DNA of 34,673 nucleotides from an uncultured Microbacteriaceae bacterium (GCA_903915075.1 CAIWRM010000067.1:1-34673); one strand, 5' to 3'; positions 17,834-26,866 are shown, counted from the first letter of the stretch. Translations and numbers: made by a program. Notes: generated by a model not told the origin, from the sequence alone.

Positions 17834-17854
17834 ACTTGAGTCAATGTGACTCAA
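17834..17854. promoter_or_regulatory. Perfect HAIR site (HspR operator)
   Basis: CTTGAGT-N7-ACTCAAG matches the HspR-associated inverted repeat exactly. It lies 133 bases upstream of dnaK. A further palindrome TCAAGT-CAA-ACTTGA at 17824-17838 overlaps its left arm. Confidence 0.93.
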
Positions 17855-17950
17855 GTTCTCCCTCGGCTTGGGAGTCCGTGCCGGAGAGAATTTTTGGTGA
17901 ACTCACGCTCGGTCTGCGTTTTCGCCCTATCCCGCAGGTCGGTTGCCCGG

Positions 17951-17956
17951 TAGCGT
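17951..17956 (+). promoter_or_regulatory. -10 box of the MFS transporter gene
   Basis: TAGCGT lies 7 bases before the ATG at 17964. No Shine-Dalgarno is present. Confidence 0.45.
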
Positions 17957-17963
17957 TGCTTTC

Positions 17964-19343
17964 ATGTCGAGCACAGTTGCCCCCACACATAAGCGCGGTC
18001 AGGTTTTTTCATGGGCCCTCTGGGACTGGGGCACGTCGGCCTTCAGCGTTCTCATCACGACGTTTGTCTTTGCCCGCTACATCATCTCTGATGCCTTCAT
18101 CGACCCGAAGGTTCTCGACGCCTACACAGCATCCGGCGAGACAGGTGCCGCCAAAGTTGCCTACGACGCAGCCGTGAATGGGCTTGCCAATGGGCTCTCC
18201 GCGTCTGTCTGGATTGGCGGAATCATCATCATCTTCGTTGCCCCCATCTTGGGGCAACGCGCTGACGCCATGGGGCGTCGTCGAATGTGGCTCGGCATCA
18301 ATACCGGTGTAGTGATTCTCGCCACCTTCGGCATGTTCTTTATCGAACCCTCACAGGCGTTCTGGATTTACGGAATTGTGCTCTACGCCACCGCGAACAT
18401 CTTCTACGAGTTTGCCAACGTGAACTACAACGCCATGCTTCTGCAGGTCTCCACCCCCAAAAACGTCGGAAGCGTCAGTGGGTTCGGCTGGGGCATGGGC
18501 TATATCGGCGGCATTGTCGTGCTCGTGATCTCACTGGTCGGCTTTGCCCTGGGCGATAACCACTGGTTCGGGATTCCCAATGACGAGGCCCTCAATATCC
18601 GCGTCATATTCGTGATTGCCGCGGTGTGGTCGCTCATCTTCTCAATCCCGGTTTTGACGGCGGTTCCCGAAGTCTCGGCTCTTCCCGGTGCGCAGCGCCT
18701 GAGCGTGGCCGGTTCCTACAAGAAGCTTGTGCGCGATATTCGGGCCCTGTTCCGGAATGACCGCCAGACCTTTTACTTCTTGCTGGCGAGCGCCATTTAT
18801 CGCGACGGACTCGTTGCCGTGTTTAGCCTGGGCGCGATTCTGGCAGGCACCGTCTTTGGGTTCGGCTTCGAGGAAATCTTGTTCTTCGGCATCGCGGCAA
18901 ACCTCGTTGGCGGCATCGGCGTGTTCCTCGGGGGCGTCATCGACAACCGCGTGGGGCCCAAACCCGTGATCATCGGTTCTCTCATCGGCCTGATTGTCGC
19001 CGGGCTCTTCGTCTTCATCTTCAACTCGGGCGGACCAATAGTTTTCTGGATCGGCGGACTTGTCTTGAGTCTGTTTGTGGGCCCCACGCAGTCAGCGAGT
19101 CGTTCGCTCCTCGCTCGGGTATCGAACAACCGCAATGAGGGCGAGCTGTTCGGTCTTTACGCCACTACCGGTCGGCTTGTCGTGTGGCTCTCCCCGCTTC
19201 TCTTCTGGATCCTCACCACCACGCTGGGGGCTCAGTATTGGGGAATCCTGGCGATTGTTTTCGTGCTCCTGGTTGGGCTGGTCATCATGATTCCCATCAA
19301 GCCGAGGTTCACCACGGACGCCGAGCGAGCCGCCCAGAAGTAG
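17964..19343 (+). CDS. MFS transporter of the UMF1 (Atg22-like) family
   Basis: The 459-residue membrane protein has about 12 hydrophobic segments. The opening SWALWDWGTSAFSVLITTFVF is the hallmark of the UMF1 family, followed by the MFS loop APILGQRADAMGRRRMWLG between segments 2 and 3. FANVNYNAMLLQVSTPKNVGSVSGFGWG is also family-like. Substrates of bacterial UMF1 proteins are largely unknown. I chose the ATG at 17964 (MSSTVAPTHKRG) over an upstream in-frame start because TAGCGT sits 7 bases before it. It is divergent from dnaK, and the HAIR region lies between them. It converges with crtEb. Confidence 0.88.
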   Translation: MSSTVAPTHKRGQVFSWALWDWGTSAFSVLITTFVFARYIISDAFIDPKVLDAYTASGETGAAKVAYDAAVNGLANGLSASVWIGGIIIIFVAPILGQRADAMGRRRMWLGINTGVVILATFGMFFIEPSQAFWIYGIVLYATANIFYEFANVNYNAMLLQVSTPKNVGSVSGFGWGMGYIGGIVVLVISLVGFALGDNHWFGIPNDEALNIRVIFVIAAVWSLIFSIPVLTAVPEVSALPGAQRLSVAGSYKKLVRDIRALFRNDRQTFYFLLASAIYRDGLVAVFSLGAILAGTVFGFGFEEILFFGIAANLVGGIGVFLGGVIDNRVGPKPVIIGSLIGLIVAGLFVFIFNSGGPIVFWIGGLVLSLFVGPTQSASRSLLARVSNNRNEGELFGLYATTGRLVVWLSPLLFWILTTTLGAQYWGILAIVFVLLVGLVIMIPIKPRFTTDAERAAQK

Positions 19344-19344
19344 C

Positions 19345-19361
19345 TCCCCCGGTGGTGGGGG
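19345..19361. terminator. Small GC hairpin between convergent MFS and crtEb genes
   Basis: CCCCC, GGTGGT loop, GGGGG lies in the 21-base gap between the two stop codons. It could stop transcription in both directions, but it has no T-run. Confidence 0.35.
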
Positions 19362-19364
19362 CCG

Positions 19365-20270
19365 CTAGGCTCCGGTGCCCGTCCAATGCAGGATGAGTAG
19401 CATCGTGACCCCGAAGCCCACCGCATAGTTGATCCACAGGAAAGCCCGCCAGCCGCGGTGAGCACGCTCGCACTCGGCGTCCGGCAGCGACCGAAATGGC
19501 CACACCATAATTAGGTAGGGAATTGCCAGAACAGGGGCATAAAACGTTGGCCACGCACCCGTGCCCGTGACGGCCGCGAACGCCAGAGCGACTCCGGCCA
19601 GAAGGTATGCAATGAGTGCAAAGCGGGCCGTGAATCGCGCGCCCATGACGGTGGCCACTGAGGCCAGCCCGCCCTCGCGATCGGCCTGAATGTCTTGAAT
19701 CGCTCCGAACGCGTGTGACGCCACACCCCACAAGAAATAGGCCGCCAGAATCAGCCACAGCGCCGGCGTGAACACGGCGCCCGCGAGAACGAGTCCATAA
19801 ATCGCCGGGCTGACAAAGTGTGTACTCGACGTGACCGAGTCGAGGAACGGGACTTCTTTGAAGCGCAGGCCCCTCAGTGAGTAAGCGACCAAGGCGAACA
19901 TGCTGACAGCCAGCACCAGCCAGGAGAGCGGACTACCCACGATGACAAGGAAGACGAGGAAGGGGAGGTTCGTGGCGAGTGCCACCCACAGCGTGAGTCG
20001 GTGCAGGCGTCGATCTAAGACCGCACCCTCAAGGCCACCCTTGCGCGGATTACGCATGTCGGACTCGTAGTCAAAGACATCGTTGATGCCGTACATAGCC
20101 ACGTTGTAAGGAATAAGAAAGAAGAGCGTGCCGATGATGAAGGTGAGGTCTACACGGTGCGTTGTCATGAGGTAGCCCGCGGCAAACGGGAACGCCGTAT
20201 TCACCCACGAGAGCGGGCGCGATGACATCACTAGGGCGCGGAACGTACCGCCCCGCCGGGAGGTTGCCAT
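19365..20270 (-). CDS. crtEb: Lycopene elongase (UbiA-family prenyltransferase)
   Basis: The 301-residue integral membrane enzyme adds a C5 unit (from DMAPP) to each end of lycopene, giving C50 flavuxanthin-type products, as known for CrtEb of Corynebacterium. The two Asp-rich prenyl-diphosphate motifs are present: NDVFDYESD near residue 83 and DIQADREGG near 196, with about eight hydrophobic segments. It is the last gene of the crt operon. Its ATG overlaps the crtYf stop as TAATG. The position beside crtYe/crtYf supports a C50 carotenoid product. Confidence 0.9.
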   Translation of the reverse strand: MATSRRGGTFRALVMSSRPLSWVNTAFPFAAGYLMTTHRVDLTFIIGTLFFLIPYNVAMYGINDVFDYESDMRNPRKGGLEGAVLDRRLHRLTLWVALATNLPFLVFLVIVGSPLSWLVLAVSMFALVAYSLRGLRFKEVPFLDSVTSSTHFVSPAIYGLVLAGAVFTPALWLILAAYFLWGVASHAFGAIQDIQADREGGLASVATVMGARFTARFALIAYLLAGVALAFAAVTGTGAWPTFYAPVLAIPYLIMVWPFRSLPDAECERAHRGWRAFLWINYAVGFGVTMLLILHWTGTGA

Positions 20271-20626
20271 TACCGCTGAGCCCTCGCGGGAAGCAGCATC
20301 CAGAGTGCCGGAAGCGCAAAAACCGCGGCAACGGTATAGGCGAAGTCCTCGAGGGGAGCCACGCCCACCAAGACGCCTGAGATTTTGGCTTCGTCATAGC
20401 CCACGATGCCCAGACCCACAATGACGTTGTCGAAGATTGCGGTGAGCACCACAAGCACCGCCAAGGTGAGAAAGAGTGCGGCCAAGCGACGGCGGGGGCG
20501 TGGCGTTGTCGTTACCTCCCCCGAAGCAATGCGACGGCGAGCGCGTCGCCCGTGAACGGCCATGGCAACAGCCCAGAAAACAAACACCGCAGCAAGAAAA
20601 ACCACGTTGAGCCACAAATACGTCAC
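20270..20626 (-). CDS. crtYf: Heterodimeric carotenoid cyclase subunit (CrtYf type)
   Basis: The 118-residue membrane protein is the second small subunit of the C50 carotenoid cyclase. It has three hydrophobic segments and the family motif GVAPLEDFAYTV, whose acidic pair is the putative catalytic site. I set the start at GTG 20626 (VTYLWLNV), which overlaps the stop of the first subunit as GTGA at 20623-20626, rather than the longer frame. The ring type made (epsilon, beta or gamma) cannot be read from sequence alone. Alternative family names are crtYh or lbtA/B, depending on the species. Confidence 0.87.
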   Translation of the reverse strand: MTYLWLNVVFLAAVFVFWAVAMAVHGRRARRRIASGEVTTTPRPRRRLAALFLTLAVLVVLTAIFDNVIVGLGIVGYDEAKISGVLVGVAPLEDFAYTVAAVFALPALWMLLPARAQR

Positions 20627-20946
20627 GGGTGGTCCCTCCGCATCAGAATCTTCGTTATCCCTGCGAACACATTCATTGTGAGGTAGCACAGCAGCGTCAG
20701 GAACGCGATCTCTTCAATGGGCAGTTCGGGTGCGACAACAATGCCCGTGACCAGCGACGACGGGCCGCGAAAGAATATCCCCAGACCTATTCCCGCGAGG
20801 TCCCAGAGCAGAAAGAACAGCACCCCCGCCGGCAGTACGATTGCGGCGCGTCGTGCATCAGCCCAAAAGAACAGCGTGAAACGGCGGTCAAGAACCACCA
20901 TCCCTATCAGGGAAAAAAGGAGCGCCGCGAGGTAGATCCAGGTCAT
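20623..20946 (-). CDS. crtYe: Heterodimeric carotenoid cyclase subunit (CrtYe type)
   Basis: The 107-residue protein has three membrane segments. It contains VLDRRFTLFFWADARRA, LFFLLWDLAGIGLGIFFRG and the signature PELPIEEIAFL, typical of CrtYe/CrtYc small cyclase subunits. It works with the next gene to close the ends of the elongated carotenoid. It starts 2 bases after crtI and overlaps crtYf by 4 bp, so the two subunits should be made in equal amounts. Confidence 0.88.
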   Translation of the reverse strand: MTWIYLAALLFSLIGMVVLDRRFTLFFWADARRAAIVLPAGVLFFLLWDLAGIGLGIFFRGPSSLVTGIVVAPELPIEEIAFLTLLCYLTMNVFAGITKILMRRDHP

Positions 20947-20948
20947 GC

Positions 20949-22547
20949 TCAGGCCGTTCGGTCCACAGTGGGAAAGAGTGGTTCGGGCAGCGGTTCCGTC
21001 GACCCGTCTCCGCGTAGACGTTTGATCAGAATTTCACTACTGATGAGGCACATGGGTAGGCCGATGCCGGGGATAGACGAACCCCCCGAATAGTAGAGCC
21101 CACGCACCTTTTTGCTCTTGTTTCCCGCGCGGAAGAAGGCGCTCTGCTTCAAAATGTGGCTGGGTCCGAGTGCTGTGCCGTGCCAGGTGTTGAGGTCGCC
21201 CGCGAAGTCGGCCGGGCCTATGGTGCGACGCACCACAATGCGCTCGGCCAAACCGGGAACCTTCGCCCACCGAGCTATTTGCGCAATCGCCGCGTCCGCG
21301 GCGGCCTCCACCTGAGGGCTACCCTTTCCCGACATTCCGCCCTTGCCAATGCTCGGGTCGGCCGGTACGGGGATGAGGACGAAAAGATTGGTGTCAGAAC
21401 CGGGGGCCACGAAGGGGTCGGTCGTATTTGGCCGGCACACATAAATGGATGCGGGATCCGGAATCGACCTCGGTTCGTTGAAGATGCGCCCGAAGTTGTC
21501 GTTCCAGTCGCTCGTGAAGAAAAGGTTGTGGTGGTCGAGCTGTGGCATGCGCCCGCTCACGCCCAGGTAGACCAGCACAGCACTGGGCCCTGCCACTCGC
21601 GTATCCCACCACTTCTGTGAGTACGTCTGCTGCGCCGGGGGAAGCAGTTCGGTCTCCGAGTGATGCAGGTCGGCCGAAGAGACCACCACATCGGCGGACA
21701 GTGTCTTCGGCTTGCCACCACGGGCGCCCTGATAGGTAACACCCGTCACGCGCGCACCAGCTCCCGGCCGGTCGGTCTCGATTGCCGTCACCGTGGCGTT
21801 ACGAATGATGGTCACACCCGCGGCCTCGGCCACCTTCTCAATCGCGGTAATGACCTTGTGGAAGCCACCCACGGGATACAGCACGCCGTCTTCGAGGTCG
21901 AGGTAACTCATGAGGTGGTACATGCTCGGCGTGATGTATGGGCTCGAGCCCAGAAAGACAGCGGGATAGCCAAGAACCTGCTGCAGGGTCGGTGATTTCA
22001 CGTAACGGGCAGCGTAGTCGGCCAGGCTCACACGGAGCAGACTCAGCAGCTTTGGCAGACGCTTGAGAACGTCACCGCGCAGGAGCGGGCCAAACTTCGC
22101 AAAACTCGTATAGAGAAAGCGTCGTTTGGCCATCTCGTAGGTGTCTTTGGCAGAATCCAGATAATCGCTCATCTTCTGACGTGAACCGGGTTCGCGCTGC
22201 TCAAAGAGGTCGAGATTTGCCTCGCGGGAATCGCGAATGTCGAGCGGCGGGGTTCCCGAACGCACGTCCTCCTCAAAAAACACGCGGTACCCGGGATCGA
22301 GCCGGATCAACTGGTACTGCTCCTCGGCACTCGTGCCCATCAAGCGAAAGAAGTGGTCGAACACTTCCGGCATGAGGTACCACGACGGGCCCGTGTCGAA
22401 CCGGAATCCGTCCATGTCGAACGAGCCGGCGCGACCTCCGACCGAAGAGTTCTTTTCGAGCAACGTGACGTCGTATCCATCGCGGGCGAGCAGGGCGGCC
22501 GACGAGAGCCCCGCGATTCCGCCTCCAATAACTATGGCGCGTGTCAT
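20949..22547 (-). CDS. crtI: Phytoene desaturase
   Basis: CrtI turns colourless phytoene into red lycopene by repeated dehydrogenation, using FAD at the membrane. The 532-residue product has the N-terminal dinucleotide site VIGGGIAGLSSAALLARDGY, followed by VTLLEKNSSVGGRAGSF, and FDTGPSWYLMP. The C-terminal bacterial phytoene dehydrogenase signature is GLYYSGGSSIPGIGLPMCLISSE. The ATG overlaps the crtB stop as ATGA. Length and motifs are normal. Confidence 0.95.
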   Translation of the reverse strand: MTRAIVIGGGIAGLSSAALLARDGYDVTLLEKNSSVGGRAGSFDMDGFRFDTGPSWYLMPEVFDHFFRLMGTSAEEQYQLIRLDPGYRVFFEEDVRSGTPPLDIRDSREANLDLFEQREPGSRQKMSDYLDSAKDTYEMAKRRFLYTSFAKFGPLLRGDVLKRLPKLLSLLRVSLADYAARYVKSPTLQQVLGYPAVFLGSSPYITPSMYHLMSYLDLEDGVLYPVGGFHKVITAIEKVAEAAGVTIIRNATVTAIETDRPGAGARVTGVTYQGARGGKPKTLSADVVVSSADLHHSETELLPPAQQTYSQKWWDTRVAGPSAVLVYLGVSGRMPQLDHHNLFFTSDWNDNFGRIFNEPRSIPDPASIYVCRPNTTDPFVAPGSDTNLFVLIPVPADPSIGKGGMSGKGSPQVEAAADAAIAQIARWAKVPGLAERIVVRRTIGPADFAGDLNTWHGTALGPSHILKQSAFFRAGNKSKKVRGLYYSGGSSIPGIGLPMCLISSEILIKRLRGDGSTEPLPEPLFPTVDRTA

Positions 22548-23413
22548 GTGACCTTTCCCATCAGGGCTTGAACCAGGAGGCGAGACTTCACCGAATTAGG
22601 AACACTGATTCGAGTGGTTCGAAGCACCGCCGCCGGTGTTTTCTCAATGCGTCTATTCAATTCGGCGAAGAGGCTCTGTGCCAGTGCCACCGCTCGGCGG
22701 CTCGATTTTGGCAGGTCGGGCACGATTGCGCCCGACAGCGCCAGGTCGGCATCAATGTCAGCCACGAGTTCTGTCTTTGCCGCATCCGTGAGGTTCACAA
22801 TATCGACACCGGGAAAGTAGGCGCGACCGAGGCCGTCGGCATCGGCCGACAAGTCGCGCAGGAAGTTAACCTTTTGGAAGGCGGCACCCAAAGCCCGGGC
22901 ACCAGCGACGAAGCGCTTCTCCTGAGCGGCGGTAACCCTGTGACCCACCAAAAACGCTTTGAGGCACATGAGCCCCACCACTTCGGCCGAACCGTAGACG
23001 TACTCATCGAAAGAGGCCTTGGTGTGCTTCTTCTTGACAACATCTGCGCGCATGGACGCAAAGAAGGGGCGGGTAAGGTCGGTGCCGATTCCGGTTTTGC
23101 GCGCCGTGAGGGCAAACGAGTGGATGATCAGGTTCGCCGAGTAGCCGCTGGCCATCGCGCGATCAGTCTCGGCTTCAAACTCGTCGAGGCGGCGACGCAC
23201 TTCGGCGGGGGCGAGTCCCGCACCCTGTGCCACGCCGTCCACAATCTCATCGGCCACGCGCACAAGGCCGTAGATGTTTTCTACCTCCCCGCGAACACCC
23301 GGTCCGAGGAGTCGCGTGGCCATGCTGAACGAGGTCGAGTAACGGCGAATCACCATGACGGAAGTTTCGTGTGCAACCTCGTCGTACAGAGCGGTCGCTA
23401 GGCTAGTACTCAC
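22544..23413 (-). CDS. crtB: Phytoene synthase
   Basis: CrtB condenses two geranylgeranyl diphosphates to phytoene, the first carotenoid-specific step. The 289-residue protein has the first Asp-rich motif in VRVADEIVDG (about residue 70) and the second in NFLRDLSADADGLGRAYFP (about 180), which bind the Mg-diphosphates. The start is GTG at 23413, with TAGTCT 6 bases upstream and no Shine-Dalgarno. It opens the operon crtB-crtI-crtYe-crtYf-crtEb and is divergent from idi. Confidence 0.94.
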   Translation of the reverse strand: MSTSLATALYDEVAHETSVMVIRRYSTSFSMATRLLGPGVRGEVENIYGLVRVADEIVDGVAQGAGLAPAEVRRRLDEFEAETDRAMASGYSANLIIHSFALTARKTGIGTDLTRPFFASMRADVVKKKHTKASFDEYVYGSAEVVGLMCLKAFLVGHRVTAAQEKRFVAGARALGAAFQKVNFLRDLSADADGLGRAYFPGVDIVNLTDAAKTELVADIDADLALSGAIVPDLPKSSRRAVALAQSLFAELNRRIEKTPAAVLRTTRISVPNSVKSRLLVQALMGKVT

Positions 23414-23424
23414 AGTCTGAGACT
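23414..23424. promoter_or_regulatory. Palindrome between crtB and idi
   Basis: AGTCT-G-AGACT is a perfect short dyad. It overlaps the likely -10 box of crtB (23420-23425 on the minus strand) and could be an operator shared with idi. No regulator is tied to it. Confidence 0.35.
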
Positions 23425-23425
23425 A
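23420..23425 (-). promoter_or_regulatory. -10 box of the crt operon
   Basis: TAGTCT on the minus strand lies 6 bases before the crtB GTG at 23413. It is the same hexamer and spacing as for pyrE. Confidence 0.5.
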
Positions 23426-23454
23426 CCGAGAAAACCCTGAGGAGCGTGGCGGGC

Positions 23455-23994
23455 GTGACCGAGTTCGTGGTGCTCGTTTCGGAAGACGGTCAACCCATTG
23501 GCTCTGCCGACAAGGCCACCGTTCACACCACCGATACGGCTCTTCACCTCGCCTTCTCGTGCCATGTGTTTAACGAGGCCGGGGAAGTTCTGGTCACCCG
23601 AAGGGCTTTGGCCAAAAAGACCTGGCCCGGCGTGTGGACCAACTCATTTTGCGGGCACCCTGCTCCCGGCGAGGCGCCCGAGGATGCCCTGCACCGCCGC
23701 GCGACCCAGGAGCTTGGTTTTGCGGTTACCGACGTGAAATTGGCGCTTCCCGACTTCCGCTATCGAGCCGTTGACGCTTCTGGCGTCGTGGAATATGAGA
23801 TCTGTCCTGTTTTCGTGGCCCGCGCCACCGACGAACCCAGGCCTGAGCCCGACGAGGTCTGTGAGTTCGCGTGGGTACACCCCCGCGCCCTACTGGCGGC
23901 CGTTGAAGCAACTCCCTGGGCATTTAGCCCCTGGATTAACCTGCAGTTGCCGGCGTTGCGCGACGCGGGTTTTCTGCCCGGCGCTGCCAGCTGA
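23455..23994 (+). CDS. idi: Isopentenyl-diphosphate isomerase, type I
   Basis: Idi interconverts IPP and DMAPP and so supplies the allylic starter for GGPP and the DMAPP used by the elongase. The 179-residue Nudix-fold enzyme has metal ligands His24, His31, His68, Glu113 and Glu115 (VEYEICPVF) and the catalytic Cys66 in TNSFCGHP. I chose GTG 23455, because GAGGAG at 23439-23444 is 10 bases away. The in-frame GTG at 23446 would leave only one base. It is divergent from crtB and convergent with the MMPL gene. Confidence 0.94.
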   Translation: MTEFVVLVSEDGQPIGSADKATVHTTDTALHLAFSCHVFNEAGEVLVTRRALAKKTWPGVWTNSFCGHPAPGEAPEDALHRRATQELGFAVTDVKLALPDFRYRAVDASGVVEYEICPVFVARATDEPRPEPDEVCEFAWVHPRALLAAVEATPWAFSPWINLQLPALRDAGFLPGAAS

Positions 23995-24038
23995 AGCCCG
24001 AGCCTGTCCGGCGTAGCCGACTCTGAATACGCAGCCCG

Positions 24039-26756
24039 CTAGGCGACCAGCGTAAACGCCTCTTTGGTCCGGCCCCGGTCCAGCTTTGCTCCCTCGACAT
24101 CGAGGTCGGGTAGTAAGCGGTCGAGCCAGCGTGGCAGCCACCAGGCGGCGCGTCCCAAGAGCCGCAGGGCCGCAGGGACCAGAAGCAGGCGCACCAGGAA
24201 CGCATCGACCAGAACCCCAAAGGCAAGGCCGAAGCCCATAGGGCGGATCATCGACGACTCGGCGAAGGCAAAGCTGCCAAAGACCGCAATCATGATGATC
24301 GCCGCGGCAATCACGACGGCTCGACCGGCCCGCACGCCCTGTGTGATGGCGGCACGCGGACTCTGGCCGTGAACATACGCCTCGCGTATTCCGGTGGCGA
24401 TGAAGAGCTGGTAGTCCATAGCCAAGCCAAAAAGCACACCGATCAGAATGGTCGGAAGGAAGTTCATGATGGGTCCCGGATCGTGCACGCCAAACACCGT
24501 GCCAAACCAGCCCCACTGGTATACCGCCGTCACCGCTCCGAGCGTCGCAAAGACTGAAATCAAGAAGCCGAGGCTAGCCACAATCGGAACCGCGATCGAG
24601 CGGAACACCAGAATCATGAGCAAGATACTGAGACCCAAAATTGTGGCGAGGTAGAGGGGCAGGGCACTCGCCAGCTTCTGCGAGATATCAATGTTCACGG
24701 CAGCCATGCCGGTTACACCGAGAACGCCACGTGTGTCTTCAGCGATGGTGTCGGCCTGGGCGCGCAGGTCCGTGACCACGGTTTCGGTGGACTGGGCTGC
24801 GGGTCCCTCTGTCGGAACGACGGAGAAAGCCAGCGTTTTACCGTCGGGCGAAGGTTGCCCCGTCACAACGGCCTCCACGTTGTCCACGCCCATCAGAGTG
24901 GTCGCCACGCTCGCCTGAGTCTTCAAGAGGTCGTCGCCGGAGAGGGAACGGTCGAACGAGACGGCGGCAGTAATCTGGCCGTTCTGACCAGCGCCAAAGC
25001 CCTCGCTGGTCAACTGGAAAGCCTGATACTGCGTTGACTCCACGGGCTCACTCGAGCCATCTGCCAGCCCGAGGCGCATCGATCCAAACGGAATCGCCGC
25101 CACAAGGAGCACGCCAATCGTGAGAACCAGGGCAACGATGGGTCGCTTTGCCGCCCAGACCTCGCGCTTTGCCCGCGCAACAGCCCGCGGCTTCTCAACA
25201 GGAGTCTCGCCAGCAATCAGCTGGTCGCGCACGCGGCGCTCCTTGCGAGAGAGCACCCGCAGTCCCGCAAGCTGCATGATGGCGGGCGTAAAGGTGAGGC
25301 CGGCCAGCACGGCCACCGCGATCGCGGCCGCGGCCACGGGTCCCATGAGGCCGAGGAAACCGATGCCGGTGAGGTTGAGCGCGAGCAACGCAATCATGAC
25401 GGTGAGGCCTGCGAACAGCACGGCGCTTCCCGAGGTTCCGTTGGCGAGCGCAATAGAGGCGCGAACCCCCATTCCGGTCTTGAGCTGCCTCCGGTGCCGG
25501 TTGAGGATGAACAGGGAGTAGTCGATGCCTACCGCGAGTCCCAGCATCACGGCGAGGGTTGGCGTGGTCGAGTTCATGTCGATGAAGGCTGATACTGCGA
25601 ATGCACCGAGAGCACTCACGCCCACGCCCAGCAGAGCGGTCAGAACGGGGAGCCCCGCGGCAACGAATGTGCCCAGCATGACGAACAAAACGATTCCGGC
25701 AATGACGAGTCCGACAATCTCACCCGGGCCCACAATTGAGCCCAGTGAGGTGGCAAGGTCCTTGGAGAAGTCGACCGTGACCCCGGGGAGCGACAAGGCG
25801 GAGAGAGAGGCAATGACCGCTTCCTTGGTTTCGGGAGTCACCTCCGACATGGGCGTGGAGAAGTAAACGGCTCCCAGGGCGGTCTGCTGATCGACGGAAA
25901 CAGCGCGGTAGTTTGTGGCGGCCGACAGCAGCGCTTCACCCCAGGCCAAGCGCTCGGTCTGAGCGGGAAGCTCGGCGCGCGATTGTGCGAGCGTTGCCGC
26001 CGCAGCGGTGAGTTGCGTCTGTTGCTCGGCCAGCGTGGAGCGGCTCTGGTTGAGGGTGCTCTGAGACTCCGCCAACGCCTGAAGCGAGGCATCAACCTGC
26101 GCGAGACCCCCCATTACCTGCTGTAGTTGCGCGCTCAAGGCGTCAATCTGGGCCTGCGGTGCTCCGGCCCCGATAGCTCCCGCTAAGGCGCTCTGCAGGG
26201 CGGTTTTGTTGGCCATGAGCTCAGCGTGAGAAGCAGTGGCCTGAGCGGACCCCGCCGATACCTGATTCTGGCCACTGGCCAGCGCGGCCTCGGCGGTAGC
26301 AATCTGTGCCCAGCCGGAATCAATCTCGGCCTGTGCGGCGGCGAGCTGAGCGGGTGCGGCATCTAGCTGGGCGCGTGACGACGTGAGTTGAGCAACCTTG
26401 GCATCTTTCATTGCCTGGCTCTCAAAGGGGTTGAGCACGCCGTCTACCCCGACGACCTCGGTCGTTTGGGCGAGCGCCTTGTCAATGGCCGCAATTTCGG
26501 CGTCCGTAAAGGCCGCCCCGTCGGTCTTGTGGAAGACCATCTGCGCACTCCCTCGAGATGCCGAGGGAAAAGACTTCTCGAGCTGATCAATCACCGCCTG
26601 TGCCGGCGTGCCATCGAGTGTCATTGAACTCGAGAGCTTGCCGCCGAGCCCGAACGCGCCGGCCACGGCGGCAATCAAGACGAGCGACCACACGATGATG
26701 ACGAGCCAGGCGCGTCGCGCGGAAAACGTGCCAATGCGAGAAAGTAACGAAGCCAT
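24039..26756 (-). CDS. MMPL/RND-family membrane protein
   Basis: This 905-residue protein has the MMPL layout: one N-terminal membrane helix (about 15-37), a large outside domain, five to six helices, a second outside domain, then more helices. The RND helix-4 motifs appear twice, as GIDYSLFILNRHR and GLAMDYQLFIA, where the Asp is the proton-relay residue. The first outside domain is unusual: residues about 120-280 are rich in Ala, Gln, Ser and Leu in heptad-like order, a probable long coiled-coil hairpin. It may export lipids or pigment. An MmpL-like gene (cg0722) lies in the Corynebacterium crt operon, so a role tied to carotenoids is plausible. It is divergent from a TetR gene. Confidence 0.9.
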   Translation of the reverse strand: MASLLSRIGTFSARRAWLVIIVWSLVLIAAVAGAFGLGGKLSSSMTLDGTPAQAVIDQLEKSFPSASRGSAQMVFHKTDGAAFTDAEIAAIDKALAQTTEVVGVDGVLNPFESQAMKDAKVAQLTSSRAQLDAAPAQLAAAQAEIDSGWAQIATAEAALASGQNQVSAGSAQATASHAELMANKTALQSALAGAIGAGAPQAQIDALSAQLQQVMGGLAQVDASLQALAESQSTLNQSRSTLAEQQTQLTAAAATLAQSRAELPAQTERLAWGEALLSAATNYRAVSVDQQTALGAVYFSTPMSEVTPETKEAVIASLSALSLPGVTVDFSKDLATSLGSIVGPGEIVGLVIAGIVLFVMLGTFVAAGLPVLTALLGVGVSALGAFAVSAFIDMNSTTPTLAVMLGLAVGIDYSLFILNRHRRQLKTGMGVRASIALANGTSGSAVLFAGLTVMIALLALNLTGIGFLGLMGPVAAAAIAVAVLAGLTFTPAIMQLAGLRVLSRKERRVRDQLIAGETPVEKPRAVARAKREVWAAKRPIVALVLTIGVLLVAAIPFGSMRLGLADGSSEPVESTQYQAFQLTSEGFGAGQNGQITAAVSFDRSLSGDDLLKTQASVATTLMGVDNVEAVVTGQPSPDGKTLAFSVVPTEGPAAQSTETVVTDLRAQADTIAEDTRGVLGVTGMAAVNIDISQKLASALPLYLATILGLSILLMILVFRSIAVPIVASLGFLISVFATLGAVTAVYQWGWFGTVFGVHDPGPIMNFLPTILIGVLFGLAMDYQLFIATGIREAYVHGQSPRAAITQGVRAGRAVVIAAAIIMIAVFGSFAFAESSMIRPMGFGLAFGVLVDAFLVRLLLVPAALRLLGRAAWWLPRWLDRLLPDLDVEGAKLDRGRTKEAFTLVA

Positions 26757-26822
26757 GGTGCTTCTCCAAGGGAGAGGGGGCGGCGGTTTCAGAAGAGAAA
26801 ACGTTCGGAAATGAGATATCCG

Positions 26823-26866
26823 ACACTTGTAGGTTAAGGGACAGATGTCGGTTAACCAACCTGTGT
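26823..26866. promoter_or_regulatory. Dyad operator between the MMPL and TetR genes
   Basis: ACACTTGTAGGTTAA at 26823-26837 and TTAACCAACCTGTGT at 26852-26866 are inverted copies with 12 of 15 matches and a 14-base spacer. The right arm abuts TAGACT at 26866-26871, a likely -10 for the TetR gene. This fits autoregulation plus control of the MMPL gene. Confidence 0.65.

Noticed and set aside
17943-17963. Longer start for the MFS gene
   Set aside because: The extra seven residues are not typical of the family, and a -10 box lies within them at leaderless spacing for the second start.
24000-24038. Terminator between idi and the MMPL gene
   Set aside because: Only short imperfect pairings such as CGGCGTAGCCG, without a T-run.
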